A stretch of 19,775 nucleotides of DNA from positions 1 through 19,775 of the forward strand of contig DBTS01000005.1 in the NCBI GenBank assembly GCA_002307175.1. Direction: 5' to 3'. Position numbers and translations under genes: made by a program. Under the pieces are notes generated by a model, which was given only the letters and a program-made list of their open reading frames with translations, ran no database searches and had not been told where the DNA came from. This DNA comes from Rhodocyclaceae bacterium UBA1310. GTDB taxonomy: Bacteria > Pseudomonadota > Gammaproteobacteria > Burkholderiales > Rhodocyclaceae. Positions 7,180 to 15,064 of this stretch are shown here, piece after piece. Numbering within the stretch: the stretch's first letter is position 1; each line of letters begins with the position of its first letter.

Positions 7180-9732
7180 ATGAACGATACGGCAGCGCGT
7201 TTTCTTGCGTGTTATGCGCAGGGGCAGGAAATCGAGGGTGGTTGGCAGTTTGCCAGGGCCTTGCAGCAGGCGAGGCTGGATGGCTCGGCGGAGAGCCTCA
7301 GGCGCGTTGATGCGCTGCTGATCCAGATCCGGCAGAAGTTCGCGCCCGTGGAGGCGGATTTTCTAGCCAGGCCGGCCGGGGTGAATTTCTGCTATCTGCT
7401 GGCGTTCTATCTGGGCAGTTACGTCGCCAAAAGCACCGGCAAAAGCATTGACTGGCATGCCTATCCGCAGGTGCTGGAAGTACTGCCCGCGGATTATGGT
7501 CTGCCGGAAGCGTTTTTTTCACAGGTTTGCGGCATCGTTGGCGGCATGCTGTTCCTGCCGCTGGGCTGGATTGGTGACAGGCTTTTCAGCGCTGATTCGC
7601 CACTTGCCTGTGCCGACTATATGGCCAACTTCATTGCCAGGATCGAGGCGCGCAGCCAGCGCAGCGAGGATGAGTGGTGCGAGGATTACCTGAGCCGCTT
7701 TTTTGAAGACCGCCACGTGGAGGGCGGGCTGGTGTTCCGGGAAGAGATCAAGGCGGCGCAGCTTGATTATTCGCTGCAAAGCCTCTCCCGCCTGGATGGT
7801 TTGCTCAGGCGCTGGCGGGAGACGCAGGGGCTTGATTACGAGCGCTTCGTCAATCAGCGGGAATCAGCCAATACCCTCTTGCTGCTCGCGTATTACTTTG
7901 GCACCTGCGTGGCGCGTGCCGGCAATGTCTCCCTGCATTGGATGGGTTTCGACGAGGCGCGCGAAGCTGTGCCGGAGCTTGGGCAGCAGTATGAAACTAC
8001 GGTGGCGTGTGTGTTGGGCGGGCGCATTTATTTCCCGCTGGGTGTGCTGACGGAGCTGTTGTTTGCACCAACCCCCGGGAGGGCGTTACGCGCCTACGCA
8101 GACGAAATCCTGGCGGGTGCACAGCCGGATTTTGTAGCCTTGCCTCGACCCGGCGAGCAGGCGGAGGCAAACGCTGCCGTTTTGCCAAGGCCATGGAGAG
8201 AGGCTGTTGAGGCGCTGGGTTTTCTGGCTGCGTATTCGGTCTATATCGTGGCCGATGGTGGCATCAATCTGGGGCCGGTGCTGCTCAAGCCCGAGCCTGG
8301 TGGAAAGCGCACGCTCGTCCAGCTGATGGGAGATACGGCCGAGGCCGGTGTGCAGCGCGGCATGGATGCGCTGGAAGCCAATCCGGAGCATGCACCCTTC
8401 CTGGTGCTGGCGTTTGAAGGCAGGGTGAGCATGCCCGGTGCCGCAGGGCGCACAAGCGATGCGTACGTGCTGGAGGCGCGCTGCTATGGCGAGCCGGCCT
8501 TCGCCCTGAGGATCGTTTTGCCCTTTTCAGCCGCCGGTGAGACGCAGCGCTTTGCAGTGGATGAGCCCATGCTGCTGGGGCAACTGGAAGCTTCGGTCCT
8601 GGCGGGCGTACAGCATTGCCTCTACCGGGGAATCGACGGGTTCAAGGCTGATGGTTTTTCCTGGGAGGGAGTGAGGCGCCCGGCGCCAGGTTCAGGACCG
8701 GCAGCCCAGGCTTACGTTCAATCCCAGGCATTGACGCCGGAAGAATCCGATGCCTTCATGGCGCTGTTCACGGCTGCAGAATCGGGTAATGCGGAAGCGC
8801 AGGTGGGCTTGGCGATGCGCTATCAGGAAGGCCACGGCGCGCCACAGAACTATGCTGAATGCGTGAAGTGGTACACGCGCGCCGCCGCGCAGGGCAACGC
8901 TATTGCGATCAACAATCTGGCTGACAAGTACGAGAACGGTCTGGGCGTGCCGCAGGATCTCGCCAAGGCTCTGGACCTTTATCTGCAGGCGGCAGACCTC
9001 AATGTGCTGGCGGCATGGTACAGCCTCGGCAACATGTATTTCGAAGGTCGTGGGGTGGCCCGTGATCTGGATGCAGCAATCAAGTGGATGAAGCTCGCCG
9101 CTCCCCATGATTTTCTGGATGCGGCGGAGCGCCTTGCTCTATTTGAGCAAGAAGCTGCCAGCGGCGCAATCGAACATGGCCGACGCGTATTGGAAAAGGC
9201 GGCAGGGCTGGATGCTGCAACGCTCCACGAGTGCGCCTCGGAACTCTATCAGCCGGAGTTTCCGGAAACCATGCCGGTGGCTTTTGAACTCTACCTGCAG
9301 GCTGCGAAGAAAGGCCATGCTGAAGCGCAGCATCAGGTGGGCTTCCGCTATCACCGTGGGCTGGGGGTGGAGGCCGATGCCGTGATGGCCCTGATGTGGT
9401 ACGAGCTGTCGGCAGACCAGGGCAATCAGTATTCGCTGGAGCGGCTGGGTGAGCTGTATGAAGCCGGAGAACTCGTGCAGAAGAATCCGGAGCGTGCGTT
9501 TGCCTACTACCTGAAGGCGGCCAATCAGAATGCGATAACCGTGTTCTACAAACTCGCCTGCATGTACCGCGATGGGCGGGGTACCTCTGTTAATCCAAAA
9601 GAGGCACTGCGCTGGATGGAACTCTCCGCCAAATACTGGATGCTGGAAAATCCTGACGAGCTGCTTGCCTTGCGTGAGGTCGTGCAAACCAACGCATCCG
9701 TCAGCAAGAAGAAGCCGTTCTGGCGGTTTTGA
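7180..9732 (+). CDS. Large cytoplasmic protein: duplicated unknown module plus Sel1 repeats (850 aa)
   Basis: The frame is open from 6682 but that part overlaps the lipoprotein gene and a terminator; ATG 7180 (MNDTAARF, weak AGGG upstream) is the first sensible start. No signal peptide or membrane segment. Residues about 15-136 and 177-295 are two copies of one module: each has EGG..FR/A...A.LD.S..SL.R.D.LL, then N..LLA.Y.G..VA......W, then G....LPLG/FPLG....LF. A middle domain (about 335-495, with GGINLGPVLLKPEPGGKR) is not recognised. From about 525 to 820 come at least six Sel1-type TPR-like repeats, for example GNAEAQVGLAMRYQEGHG and AAWYSLGNMYFEGRG. Sel1 repeats usually scaffold protein contacts. 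A short Lys-rich tail ends in FWRF. Function unknown; it stands alone between two terminators and probably has its own promoter near 7080-7100. Confidence 0.88.
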   Translation: MNDTAARFLACYAQGQEIEGGWQFARALQQARLDGSAESLRRVDALLIQIRQKFAPVEADFLARPAGVNFCYLLAFYLGSYVAKSTGKSIDWHAYPQVLEVLPADYGLPEAFFSQVCGIVGGMLFLPLGWIGDRLFSADSPLACADYMANFIARIEARSQRSEDEWCEDYLSRFFEDRHVEGGLVFREEIKAAQLDYSLQSLSRLDGLLRRWRETQGLDYERFVNQRESANTLLLLAYYFGTCVARAGNVSLHWMGFDEAREAVPELGQQYETTVACVLGGRIYFPLGVLTELLFAPTPGRALRAYADEILAGAQPDFVALPRPGEQAEANAAVLPRPWREAVEALGFLAAYSVYIVADGGINLGPVLLKPEPGGKRTLVQLMGDTAEAGVQRGMDALEANPEHAPFLVLAFEGRVSMPGAAGRTSDAYVLEARCYGEPAFALRIVLPFSAAGETQRFAVDEPMLLGQLEASVLAGVQHCLYRGIDGFKADGFSWEGVRRPAPGSGPAAQAYVQSQALTPEESDAFMALFTAAESGNAEAQVGLAMRYQEGHGAPQNYAECVKWYTRAAAQGNAIAINNLADKYENGLGVPQDLAKALDLYLQAADLNVLAAWYSLGNMYFEGRGVARDLDAAIKWMKLAAPHDFLDAAERLALFEQEAASGAIEHGRRVLEKAAGLDAATLHECASELYQPEFPETMPVAFELYLQAAKKGHAEAQHQVGFRYHRGLGVEADAVMALMWYELSADQGNQYSLERLGELYEAGELVQKNPERAFAYYLKAANQNAITVFYKLACMYRDGRGTSVNPKEALRWMELSAKYWMLENPDELLALREVVQTNASVSKKKPFWRF

Positions 9733-9765
9733 TTTATCCCGACTGCTGTACGAGCGATCCGACAG

Positions 9766-9789
9766 CGCCCGGTTGATCCGGGCGTTTTT
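9766..9789 (+). terminator. Intrinsic terminator of the Sel1-repeat gene
   Basis: Perfect 7-bp stem 9766-9772/9778-9784 (cgcccgg/ccgggcg) with a 5-nt loop followed by five T, 33 nt after the stop codon. Confidence 0.9.
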
Positions 9790-9999
9790 GCGTGTGGTGG
9801 TGTGAGTGGTGGTGTATTCCTACAGCCTGCCGGGTGGTTTTTTACCTGCGGGCTCGTGTGCAGGTACGCATGCCTGCGATTTTACAGCCTTTAACGTGCC
9901 GTCATTCTGGTCAGCACACGGCAAAGTGCGGAGAATAACGGACCTCACCCGCACAGCAACCGATCTTGTGCGAGGCAGGGGTAAAGGAGAACACTGAAC
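9790..9999 (+). promoter_or_regulatory. Leader region of pectate lyase 2
   Basis: No gene is visible; a 63-aa frame (9806-9997) has no codon-like character. The stretch holds a short hairpin (acctgc/gcaggt, about 9844-9869) and a strong AAGGAGA ribosome-binding site at 9984-9990, 9 nt before the ATG. The GTTACCGGTAAC palindrome found before pectate lyase 1 is absent, so the two paralogues may be controlled differently. Confidence 0.45.
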
Positions 10000-11139
10000 A
10001 TGCATAAGAATCTGAAAATGGCCGTTGCGGCATCTGTGTTGATGTTTGCGGGCCTGGCTGCCCAGGCGGCTGAAACCGGCGGGTTTGCCACCACCACGGG
10101 GGGCGATGACAAGAAGGCCGTGGTCGTCTCCACGCTCAGCGAGCTTAAAGATGCCGTGGATTCCGGCAAGCATCACATCGTGGTGCGTGGGCACATCTAT
10201 GGGGGGCCGCAGCTCACCACGCTGAATTTCAACACCACCGACTGGAATAACACCACCATTGAGGGCGAGACCGGTGGCAAGGCTGCGCTGGAAAACATCC
10301 AGCTCAAGTTCAATGCCGAGAAGCTGCCTGCGGGCACCTATATCGAGAACATCAAGGTGGCGAACCTCACCTTGTTTGGTCGCATCACCGATCTGCAGGC
10401 CATGCCGCAACAGGTGTTCGGCACCGACGCCAAGGATGGCATCAATTATCTTGGCGTCTCATTGCGTCGCATCAACAACGTGCTCATCACGCACTGCGCG
10501 ATCTATGACACGAGCGATGATCTGATGAGTGCCACACAGGCTTCCGATAATATAACTTTGTCATACAATCATTTTTACTTCACTGATGAGTGGGTGAAAA
10601 TGGAGCCAGACCCCGTGTGGAACTGGGTGGGCAAATTCCAGAATCTTTCGAATGAACGCCTCACGATGGTGATCGGTATGAACCCGAAGGATTCCTTCGA
10701 GGTGACCGGCAAGCTCCACGCCACACTGCATCACAACTGGTTCGGCCCGAATCTGCGTGGCCGCCCGCTATTGCGCGGCTGGGTGCATGCCTACAGTAAC
10801 TATTTCGACAATTCGACTACGCCCAAGGGCAAGCGCCCGGCTGCGGATGGCAATGTTTACGCCAACTCGCAGCAGTACAACGCACTGCAGATTGGCAGTG
10901 GTGGCACGATCTATTCGGAATCGAACAGCTTCTTCAAGACGAATGTGAGCCACCAGGTCGGGCTCGATAAACCCACCGACAACTACCAGTTCTTCGAGCG
11001 CGACAATGTGTATGTACAGACGACAGGTGCTTCCGCTGAGGGCAAGCCGTTTACGGCGATTGACGTGAAATATGCCTATAAGGCAACGCCTGCTGCCGAG
11101 GTGCCAGAAGCCGTCAAGGCCAGCGCCGGGCCGCAATAA
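10000..11139 (+). CDS. Secreted pectate lyase, polysaccharide lyase family 1 (copy 2)
   Basis: Same enzyme class as the gene at 4218: calcium-dependent eliminative cleavage of polygalacturonate. ATG 10000 follows AAGGAGA. The signal peptide is residues 1-23 (MAVAASVLMFAGLAAQA/AETGG). The 379-aa protein keeps all PL1 landmarks: ENIKVANLTLFG, IYDTSDDLMSA, ITLSYNHFYF, LHHNWFGP and RGRPLLRGWVHAYSNYFD, and aligns with copy 1 over the full length with few gaps, including the terminal SAGPQ. It differs in composition: many Lys, Glu and Asp where copy 1 has Ser, Thr and Asn, which suggests different surface charge, substrate preference or working conditions. The pair clearly arose by duplication, but the two intervening genes are unrelated, so this is not a simple recent tandem copy. 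Confidence 0.95.
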   Translation: MHKNLKMAVAASVLMFAGLAAQAAETGGFATTTGGDDKKAVVVSTLSELKDAVDSGKHHIVVRGHIYGGPQLTTLNFNTTDWNNTTIEGETGGKAALENIQLKFNAEKLPAGTYIENIKVANLTLFGRITDLQAMPQQVFGTDAKDGINYLGVSLRRINNVLITHCAIYDTSDDLMSATQASDNITLSYNHFYFTDEWVKMEPDPVWNWVGKFQNLSNERLTMVIGMNPKDSFEVTGKLHATLHHNWFGPNLRGRPLLRGWVHAYSNYFDNSTTPKGKRPAADGNVYANSQQYNALQIGSGGTIYSESNSFFKTNVSHQVGLDKPTDNYQFFERDNVYVQTTGASAEGKPFTAIDVKYAYKATPAAEVPEAVKASAGPQ

Positions 11140-11288
11140 GCGATAACCGGCGGTGTCAGAAGAAAGCAGCGCGGCTGTGGGTGATACCGCCGATGTGGCA
11201 CGGAGCCTTGATAGGGTGGCCTGCTGAACGCTCTCTGAAATCAGCGTGCATAGCTTTGCCTGAGGTAAGGCTGTTTTTGAAGATCAAG

Positions 11289-11314
11289 CCCTCGCAGTTG
11301 CGAGGGTTTTTTTT
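11289..11314 (+). terminator. Intrinsic terminator of pectate lyase 2
   Basis: Arms ccctcgc/gcgaggg (11289-11295/11300-11306) with a 4-nt loop, then eight T. It lies 149 nt after the stop codon, farther than the other terminators here. Confidence 0.88.
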
Positions 11315-11423
11315 GCGTTTGATGATTGATCCACATTCGATAAGACATTTCAGGTTGTCAGTCGGTCAGTTGACTTGTGTGAAACGATTGTCGTTTTTGT
11401 GGAATTTGTTAATTTTGGCACTT

Positions 11424-11448
11424 TAAAAATAAGGCTCGCCGCCGTTAA
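11424..11448 (+). promoter_or_regulatory. Possible sigma-28 (FliA)-type promoter of the MCP gene
   Basis: GCCGTTAA at 11441-11448 matches the FliA -10 consensus GCCGATAA in 7 of 8 bases. A TAAA (11424-11427) stands 13 nt upstream, two nt closer than the usual spacing, so the -35 match is weak. MCP genes are often FliA-dependent. Confidence 0.3.
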
Positions 11449-11524
11449 ACACTAAGGTTACCGCAGGCGCTCCCTGGCTCTGCGGCATTTAGATGATTTT
11501 CAAAAAACAAAAAAGGAAAGCAAA

Positions 11525-13150
11525 ATGTTACGTCTTGGAGTTTCAGCCAGAGTCACTTTAATGGCGCTGGTCTCGGTCGTTGTGCTGGCGGTGGTAGGCG
11601 GTGTCGGTTTGAAAGTCATCAGTGGCGGGGAAGAGGCCTTTCGCGATATTCACGAGAAAAGTGTGCCGGGAATTCTGGCCCTAAGCGATGCGCGAATGAG
11701 CCTGATGAAAGCGCGGGTGAATGCCTTTCAAGCGATTGTGCTCAGGGATGCGCAGCAGACCAGCGCAATCGACAATCTGAGCGCAAATGAAAAAGACGCA
11801 CTGGCGCGCCTTGGCGATTATGAACGCACGACTGTCAGCGCTGAAGACCAAGCGATGCTGGAGGCTGAGCGACAGGCAATGCAGGCCTATTTTGGCGCGA
11901 TCAATGAAAAAGTGATTCCGATTGCCCGTCTGGAGCTGGAGGCTCAGGCTGTGGATATCGTGGCGAAGGAGACCGGCAATCTTGGCAAGATTGCTATGGA
12001 CAAGCTGGACGCGCATATGGCATTCAAGGCTCGCCGGGTGGATGGCGTAACCGGCGGCGCTGTGGCGTCGGCCGAGTTCGGGCGTAACGTGATGATCGGG
12101 GTGATGGTGGCGGGGCTGGTTGTGGTGGTGGGGCTGAGCTGGTTGATTGTGCGCGAACTGCGTCAGCGCCTCGGGCACATGGCGAGCTTCATGATAAAAG
12201 CGGCCGAATCGCTGGATTTCACCCAGCGTGGCAAGCTTGTGCGCATGGATGAATTGGGGAAGGTCGGACATGCCATGAATCTCCTGATGGATCGGCTCTC
12301 CGCAAGTTTTAAGGCAATTTCCCTGAATACCGAAGCGGTGGCTGCCGCTTCTGCGCAGCTTGCCACGAGCGCTTCACAGGTGGCGGTGGCTTCCGGGCAG
12401 CAGAGTGAGGCTTCATCGAATGTGGCAGCAACGGTGGAGGAGATGACGGTTTCGATCAACCACGTGGGCGATCGTGCGCATGAGGCGGATCGCCTCTCTG
12501 CCCAATCGGAAAGGCTTGCCAGCGAGGGCGGCGCTGTGATCCTGCAGACGGCCTCAGATATTCACGAAATTGCGGGCTCGGTGCGCCGTGCGGCAGAACT
12601 CATCGAAGATCTGGAAGCGAGCAGCAAGCAGATTTCTGGCGTGGTGGCCGTGATCAAGGAAGTGGCGGATCAGACCAATCTGCTTGCACTCAATGCGGCC
12701 ATTGAAGCGGCGCGTGCGGGCGAGCAGGGAAGGGGGTTTGCGGTGGTGGCTGATGAGGTGCGCAAACTGGCCGAGCGCACCGGGCATTCCACGCAGGAGA
12801 TTGCACGCACCATCGAGGCCATGAACGGCAAGGCCGAGCAGGCTGTGGTGAGCATGAATAGTGCAGTGGGTATGGTGGATGTTGGTGTTGCACGGGCGCG
12901 TGAAACCAGCGCCTCGATCCAGCAGATCAGCGCCGGCTGCCAGGAAGCGGTGGAAACCGTTGGTGAGATCAGTGAAGCCATCCGCGAGCAGGGAGCGGCC
13001 ACCAACAACATCGCTGCGCAGATCGAGCGGATCGCGCAGATGTCCGAAGAAAGCAGCGCTGCTGCGGGAGAGACTTCAGACGCAGCACGCGGCCTGGATG
13101 AGCTTGCCCGCAAGATGCTGGCGGAGGTTAGCGTGTACCGCTTTGCCTGA
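11525..13150 (+). CDS. Methyl-accepting chemotaxis protein
   Basis: Membrane chemoreceptor that signals through CheA/CheW to the flagellar motor. Start ATG 11525 follows AAAGGAAAG. Domains of the 541-aa protein: first membrane helix about 9-32; periplasmic part about 33-187, helical with SLMKARVNAFQAIVLRD, resembling a four-helix-bundle (4HB_MCP/TarH-like) sensor; second membrane helix about 188-210; HAMP about 210-262; cytoplasmic coiled coil to the end, with the conserved hairpin tip EVADQTNLLALNAAIEAARAGEQGRGF (379-405) and VVADEVRKLAERT. Methylation helices are rich in Ala, Ser, Glu and Gln. The C-terminus (VSVYRFA) lacks the CheR-binding NWETF-type pentapeptide, so it may rely on other receptors for adaptation. 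The ligand cannot be read from the sequence; pectin products are a guess from position. Confidence 0.95.
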   Translation: MLRLGVSARVTLMALVSVVVLAVVGGVGLKVISGGEEAFRDIHEKSVPGILALSDARMSLMKARVNAFQAIVLRDAQQTSAIDNLSANEKDALARLGDYERTTVSAEDQAMLEAERQAMQAYFGAINEKVIPIARLELEAQAVDIVAKETGNLGKIAMDKLDAHMAFKARRVDGVTGGAVASAEFGRNVMIGVMVAGLVVVVGLSWLIVRELRQRLGHMASFMIKAAESLDFTQRGKLVRMDELGKVGHAMNLLMDRLSASFKAISLNTEAVAAASAQLATSASQVAVASGQQSEASSNVAATVEEMTVSINHVGDRAHEADRLSAQSERLASEGGAVILQTASDIHEIAGSVRRAAELIEDLEASSKQISGVVAVIKEVADQTNLLALNAAIEAARAGEQGRGFAVVADEVRKLAERTGHSTQEIARTIEAMNGKAEQAVVSMNSAVGMVDVGVARARETSASIQQISAGCQEAVETVGEISEAIREQGAATNNIAAQIERIAQMSEESSAAAGETSDAARGLDELARKMLAEVSVYRFA

Positions 13151-13245
13151 GCATGAATAGGGCCTGAAACCGGCAATGGCCGCATCCGCCGGAGCCGGGT
13201 TTGCGGCCTGTTGTCTTCACAGAAGGCATCAGGCCCGTGCAACAA
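13151..13245. other. Convergent gap with long inverted arms
   Basis: The MCP (plus) and acetyltransferase (minus) converge here. Arms gggcctga (13160-13167) and tcaggccc (13229-13236) are perfectly complementary, and inside them an imperfect aaaccggc/gccgggttt pair occurs. There is no long T-tract, so this is at best a weak bidirectional terminator. Confidence 0.35.
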
Positions 13246-13746
13246 TCAGGCGCCCACAAGCTTGCTGCGCCGCTCGTAGAGGCACACATCACGCCAGGCG
13301 CCATTAAGCTTGCCGAGGCGCTCGCGCAGGCCCACCTGCACGAAGTCATGCTTTTCGTGCAGACGGATGCTGGCTGTGTTTTCCGGGAAAATGCCGGAAT
13401 ACAGCGTCCATACACCAAGCCGTTCTGAACTGTCGATCAGGTGGCGCATCAGGGCGCTGCCAATGCCGCTCTGCTGTGCGCCGGCGGAAACATAGATGCT
13501 CACTTCCATCACGCCACGATAGACTGCGCGGCGCGAATAGGGCGACACTGCCACCCAGCCCTGCACCTTGCCGTGCCGATCCACGGCCACATAGCGCAGA
13601 TCGTGTACGTGGTTGCGGCTCCAGTCCCGCCACATGGGGACTTCCTGCGTAAACGTGGCATTGCCGCTTAGCATGCCCTGCAGGTAAATCTGGCTGACAG
13701 CGGGCCAATCTTCCTCCAGCATCCCGCGAATCTTCAGCGCTTCCAT
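13246..13746 (-). CDS. GNAT N-acetyltransferase, phosphinothricin-acetyltransferase-like
   Basis: Transfers an acetyl group from acetyl-CoA to an amine. Start at ATG 13746 (MEALKIRGML) because GGAG lies 6 nt upstream; a longer frame from 13776 has no such site. The 166 residues follow the PAT subgroup order: early EEDWPAVSQIYLQG, a WR acceptor-side segment, GWVAVSPYSRR, motif A with VSIYVSAGAQQSGIGSALM (82-100), where QQSGIG is the pyrophosphate loop, then FPENTASIRLHEKHDFVQVG (120-139). Relatives act on phosphinothricin, methionine sulfoximine or other small amines; the native substrate here is unknown. It stands alone on the minus strand, with repeat-rich DNA upstream. Confidence 0.9.
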   Translation of the reverse strand: MEALKIRGMLEEDWPAVSQIYLQGMLSGNATFTQEVPMWRDWSRNHVHDLRYVAVDRHGKVQGWVAVSPYSRRAVYRGVMEVSIYVSAGAQQSGIGSALMRHLIDSSERLGVWTLYSGIFPENTASIRLHEKHDFVQVGLRERLGKLNGAWRDVCLYERRSKLVGA

Positions 13747-14349
13747 TCCTAACTCCAGTCCTTCAAGGTCCGCCAATATGGGGAGCGCAGAACGATATAC
13801 CTATTTTCGTATCAGGAAAACAGGAGAGATCATATTTTGGGTATATGGCTTGGGCTTTGGGGGTGGATGTTTGCGCTACCCGGCGGAGGCAGAATCAGCG
13901 CAATTCTGCTGTGCTTGGCTGGTTTTCCCTTTGCCGCGCAATACGCAAGTTTGGTGTGCCCAGAAGGTGGGCTCCGGGTGGCGTAGGTTGGGTAAGCCGA
14001 AGGCGTCACCCAATGCTGTGGAATGTCGATTTGGTGCGCTACGTGATTTTTGTAGATGTTTGCGCCCTGCGGGCGGAGGCTTGATCGGCGCGGTATGCCA
14101 ATGATGTAAGGTGACAATGAGCAAAGCGAATTGTACCGAACGCGCATTCCTCACAGTGGCAAGGTGATGTGGGTTCGAAAGACGCGAAAGGAGCAATTCG
14201 CCCGTTGCTCATTGTTGGCTTCGCCACCCTTGCAAACTGGCTTAGACATAAAATGCCCATGAGGATTGGTGGGTTTGCGCGGAAACCCACCAATCCTCAC
14301 GTGGAATCGATGGGGGATGGTGGGTCGTTGCTTCGCTCCAGACTCCACC
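13747..14349. repeat. Mosaic of REP-like inverted and direct repeats, gene-free
   Basis: Several frames run through this 600-bp stretch but none looks coding. It contains: a diverged direct repeat of about 36 bp (13866-13901 and 14055-14091, both starting gatgtttgcg); a hairpin ttgggt/acccaa with inner gcc/ggc (13988-14013); long arms 14115-14133 and 14194-14214 (10 + 8 bp, small bulges) around a 60-nt spacer; a perfect 17-bp inverted repeat (14260-14276/14283-14299); and ggtgggtc/gactccacc (14319-14349), which ends at the stop of the next gene and may act as its terminator. This looks like accumulated REP/BIME or small non-autonomous element remnants. Confidence 0.7.
14260..14299. repeat. 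Perfect 17-bp inverted repeat
   Basis: Arms 14260-14276 and 14283-14299 are exactly complementary (core ggattggtgggttt) with a 6-nt loop, gcgcgg. No T-tract follows on either strand. Best read as a REP-type palindrome. Confidence 0.9.
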
Positions 14350-14973
14350 CTACATGAACCACTGTTTGTGAGCTGTCGAGCAGAACCAGCCAAGCGCCGC
14401 GCAGTTGAGGATGACGGTAATCCAGAATGTGATGCGGAATGAGGTTTTGCTGGATTTGTGATGCAGCCAGCGTTGCGCGAGGATGGCGCCGGGCCAGCCG
14501 CCGGCGAGGGCGAGAAGATGCAGCGTGCTCTCCTGGGTGCGCCAGCGCCCGGCCTGCGCGGCGGATTTATCCAGGGCATAGGCGATGAGGGTGATCAGGC
14601 TCATCACGGCATAAGCTGCCGCGAGGAGGCGGGGCACTGCGCCGGTCAGTGTCGCGAGCGTGAGTGTGGCGATAAAGATGCCGCAGAGGGTGAGCGGAAT
14701 ACGGCTGGCTGCCCCCATGCGCACGAGTGGTACCGCATCGCCAGGGAGCGCTACTTTTTGGGCGCGGAATTGACCCTTCGTGCCATTTTGCCCCTTTGAG
14801 CCCTTTCCGTTGCGTGCCAGCTCATAAGTCACGGTTTCGCCTGGCGCAGGGCGACGCCCCCGGTTGATGAAAGCGGAGATATGTACGAACACCGCTTCGC
14901 CGCCCTGTGCGGGGGTGATGAAGCCAAAGCCTTTGTCATCCTTCCAGCTGGTGATCCGTCCGGTGTGGCGCAT
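14350..14973 (-). CDS. Cold-shock domain plus DUF1294 membrane protein
   Basis: A known two-part architecture. Residues 1-75 form a cold-shock OB-fold for nucleic-acid binding, with RNP1-like KGFGFI (14-19) and RNP2-like VFVHISA (28-34). A polar Gly/Lys/Gln-rich linker (about 55-72) follows. The rest is hydrophobic: helices about 94-110 and 114-133, then the DUF1294 signature YALDKSAAQAGRWRTQE...LHLLALAGGWPGA (132-163) and a last helix about 182-198. I chose ATG 14973 (MRHTGRITSW), the usual family start; a TTG at 15003 would add ten residues, and neither has a clear Shine-Dalgarno. The function of the DUF1294 part is unknown; the fusion suggests RNA or DNA binding at the membrane. Stop codon abuts a REP-like hairpin. 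Confidence 0.9.
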   Translation of the reverse strand: MRHTGRITSWKDDKGFGFITPAQGGEAVFVHISAFINRGRRPAPGETVTYELARNGKGSKGQNGTKGQFRAQKVALPGDAVPLVRMGAASRIPLTLCGIFIATLTLATLTGAVPRLLAAAYAVMSLITLIAYALDKSAAQAGRWRTQESTLHLLALAGGWPGAILAQRWLHHKSSKTSFRITFWITVILNCAALGWFCSTAHKQWFM

Positions 14974-15064
14974 GGGGTGGATAGGGTATGTCAAAGGCTG
15001 CAAGTTTAGAGGATTCCGTTGGTGTGGTAAATGCCCTGGGCATTTTCAAAGGATTGTCACCTGA

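Larger units (their letters stand above)
11140..11524 (+). other. Intergenic region between pectate lyase 2 and the MCP
   Basis: No gene supported. It contains the pectate lyase terminator (11289-11314), then an AT-rich stretch to the MCP start with a possible flagellar-type promoter (11424-11448). An inverted pair, ccgcag/ctgcgg (about 11461-11485), could form a leader hairpin. The ribosome-binding site AAAGGAAAG lies just before ATG 11525. Confidence 0.55.

Noticed and set aside
13778..14104. 108-aa frame in the repeat region
   Set aside because: It is made of repeat sequence with Cys/Trp/Gly-rich translation, no homology and no ribosome-binding site.
14165..14180. gggttcgaaa, similar to a tRNA T-loop
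   Set aside because: No acceptor, D or anticodon stem can be built around it; it lies inside a palindromic repeat.
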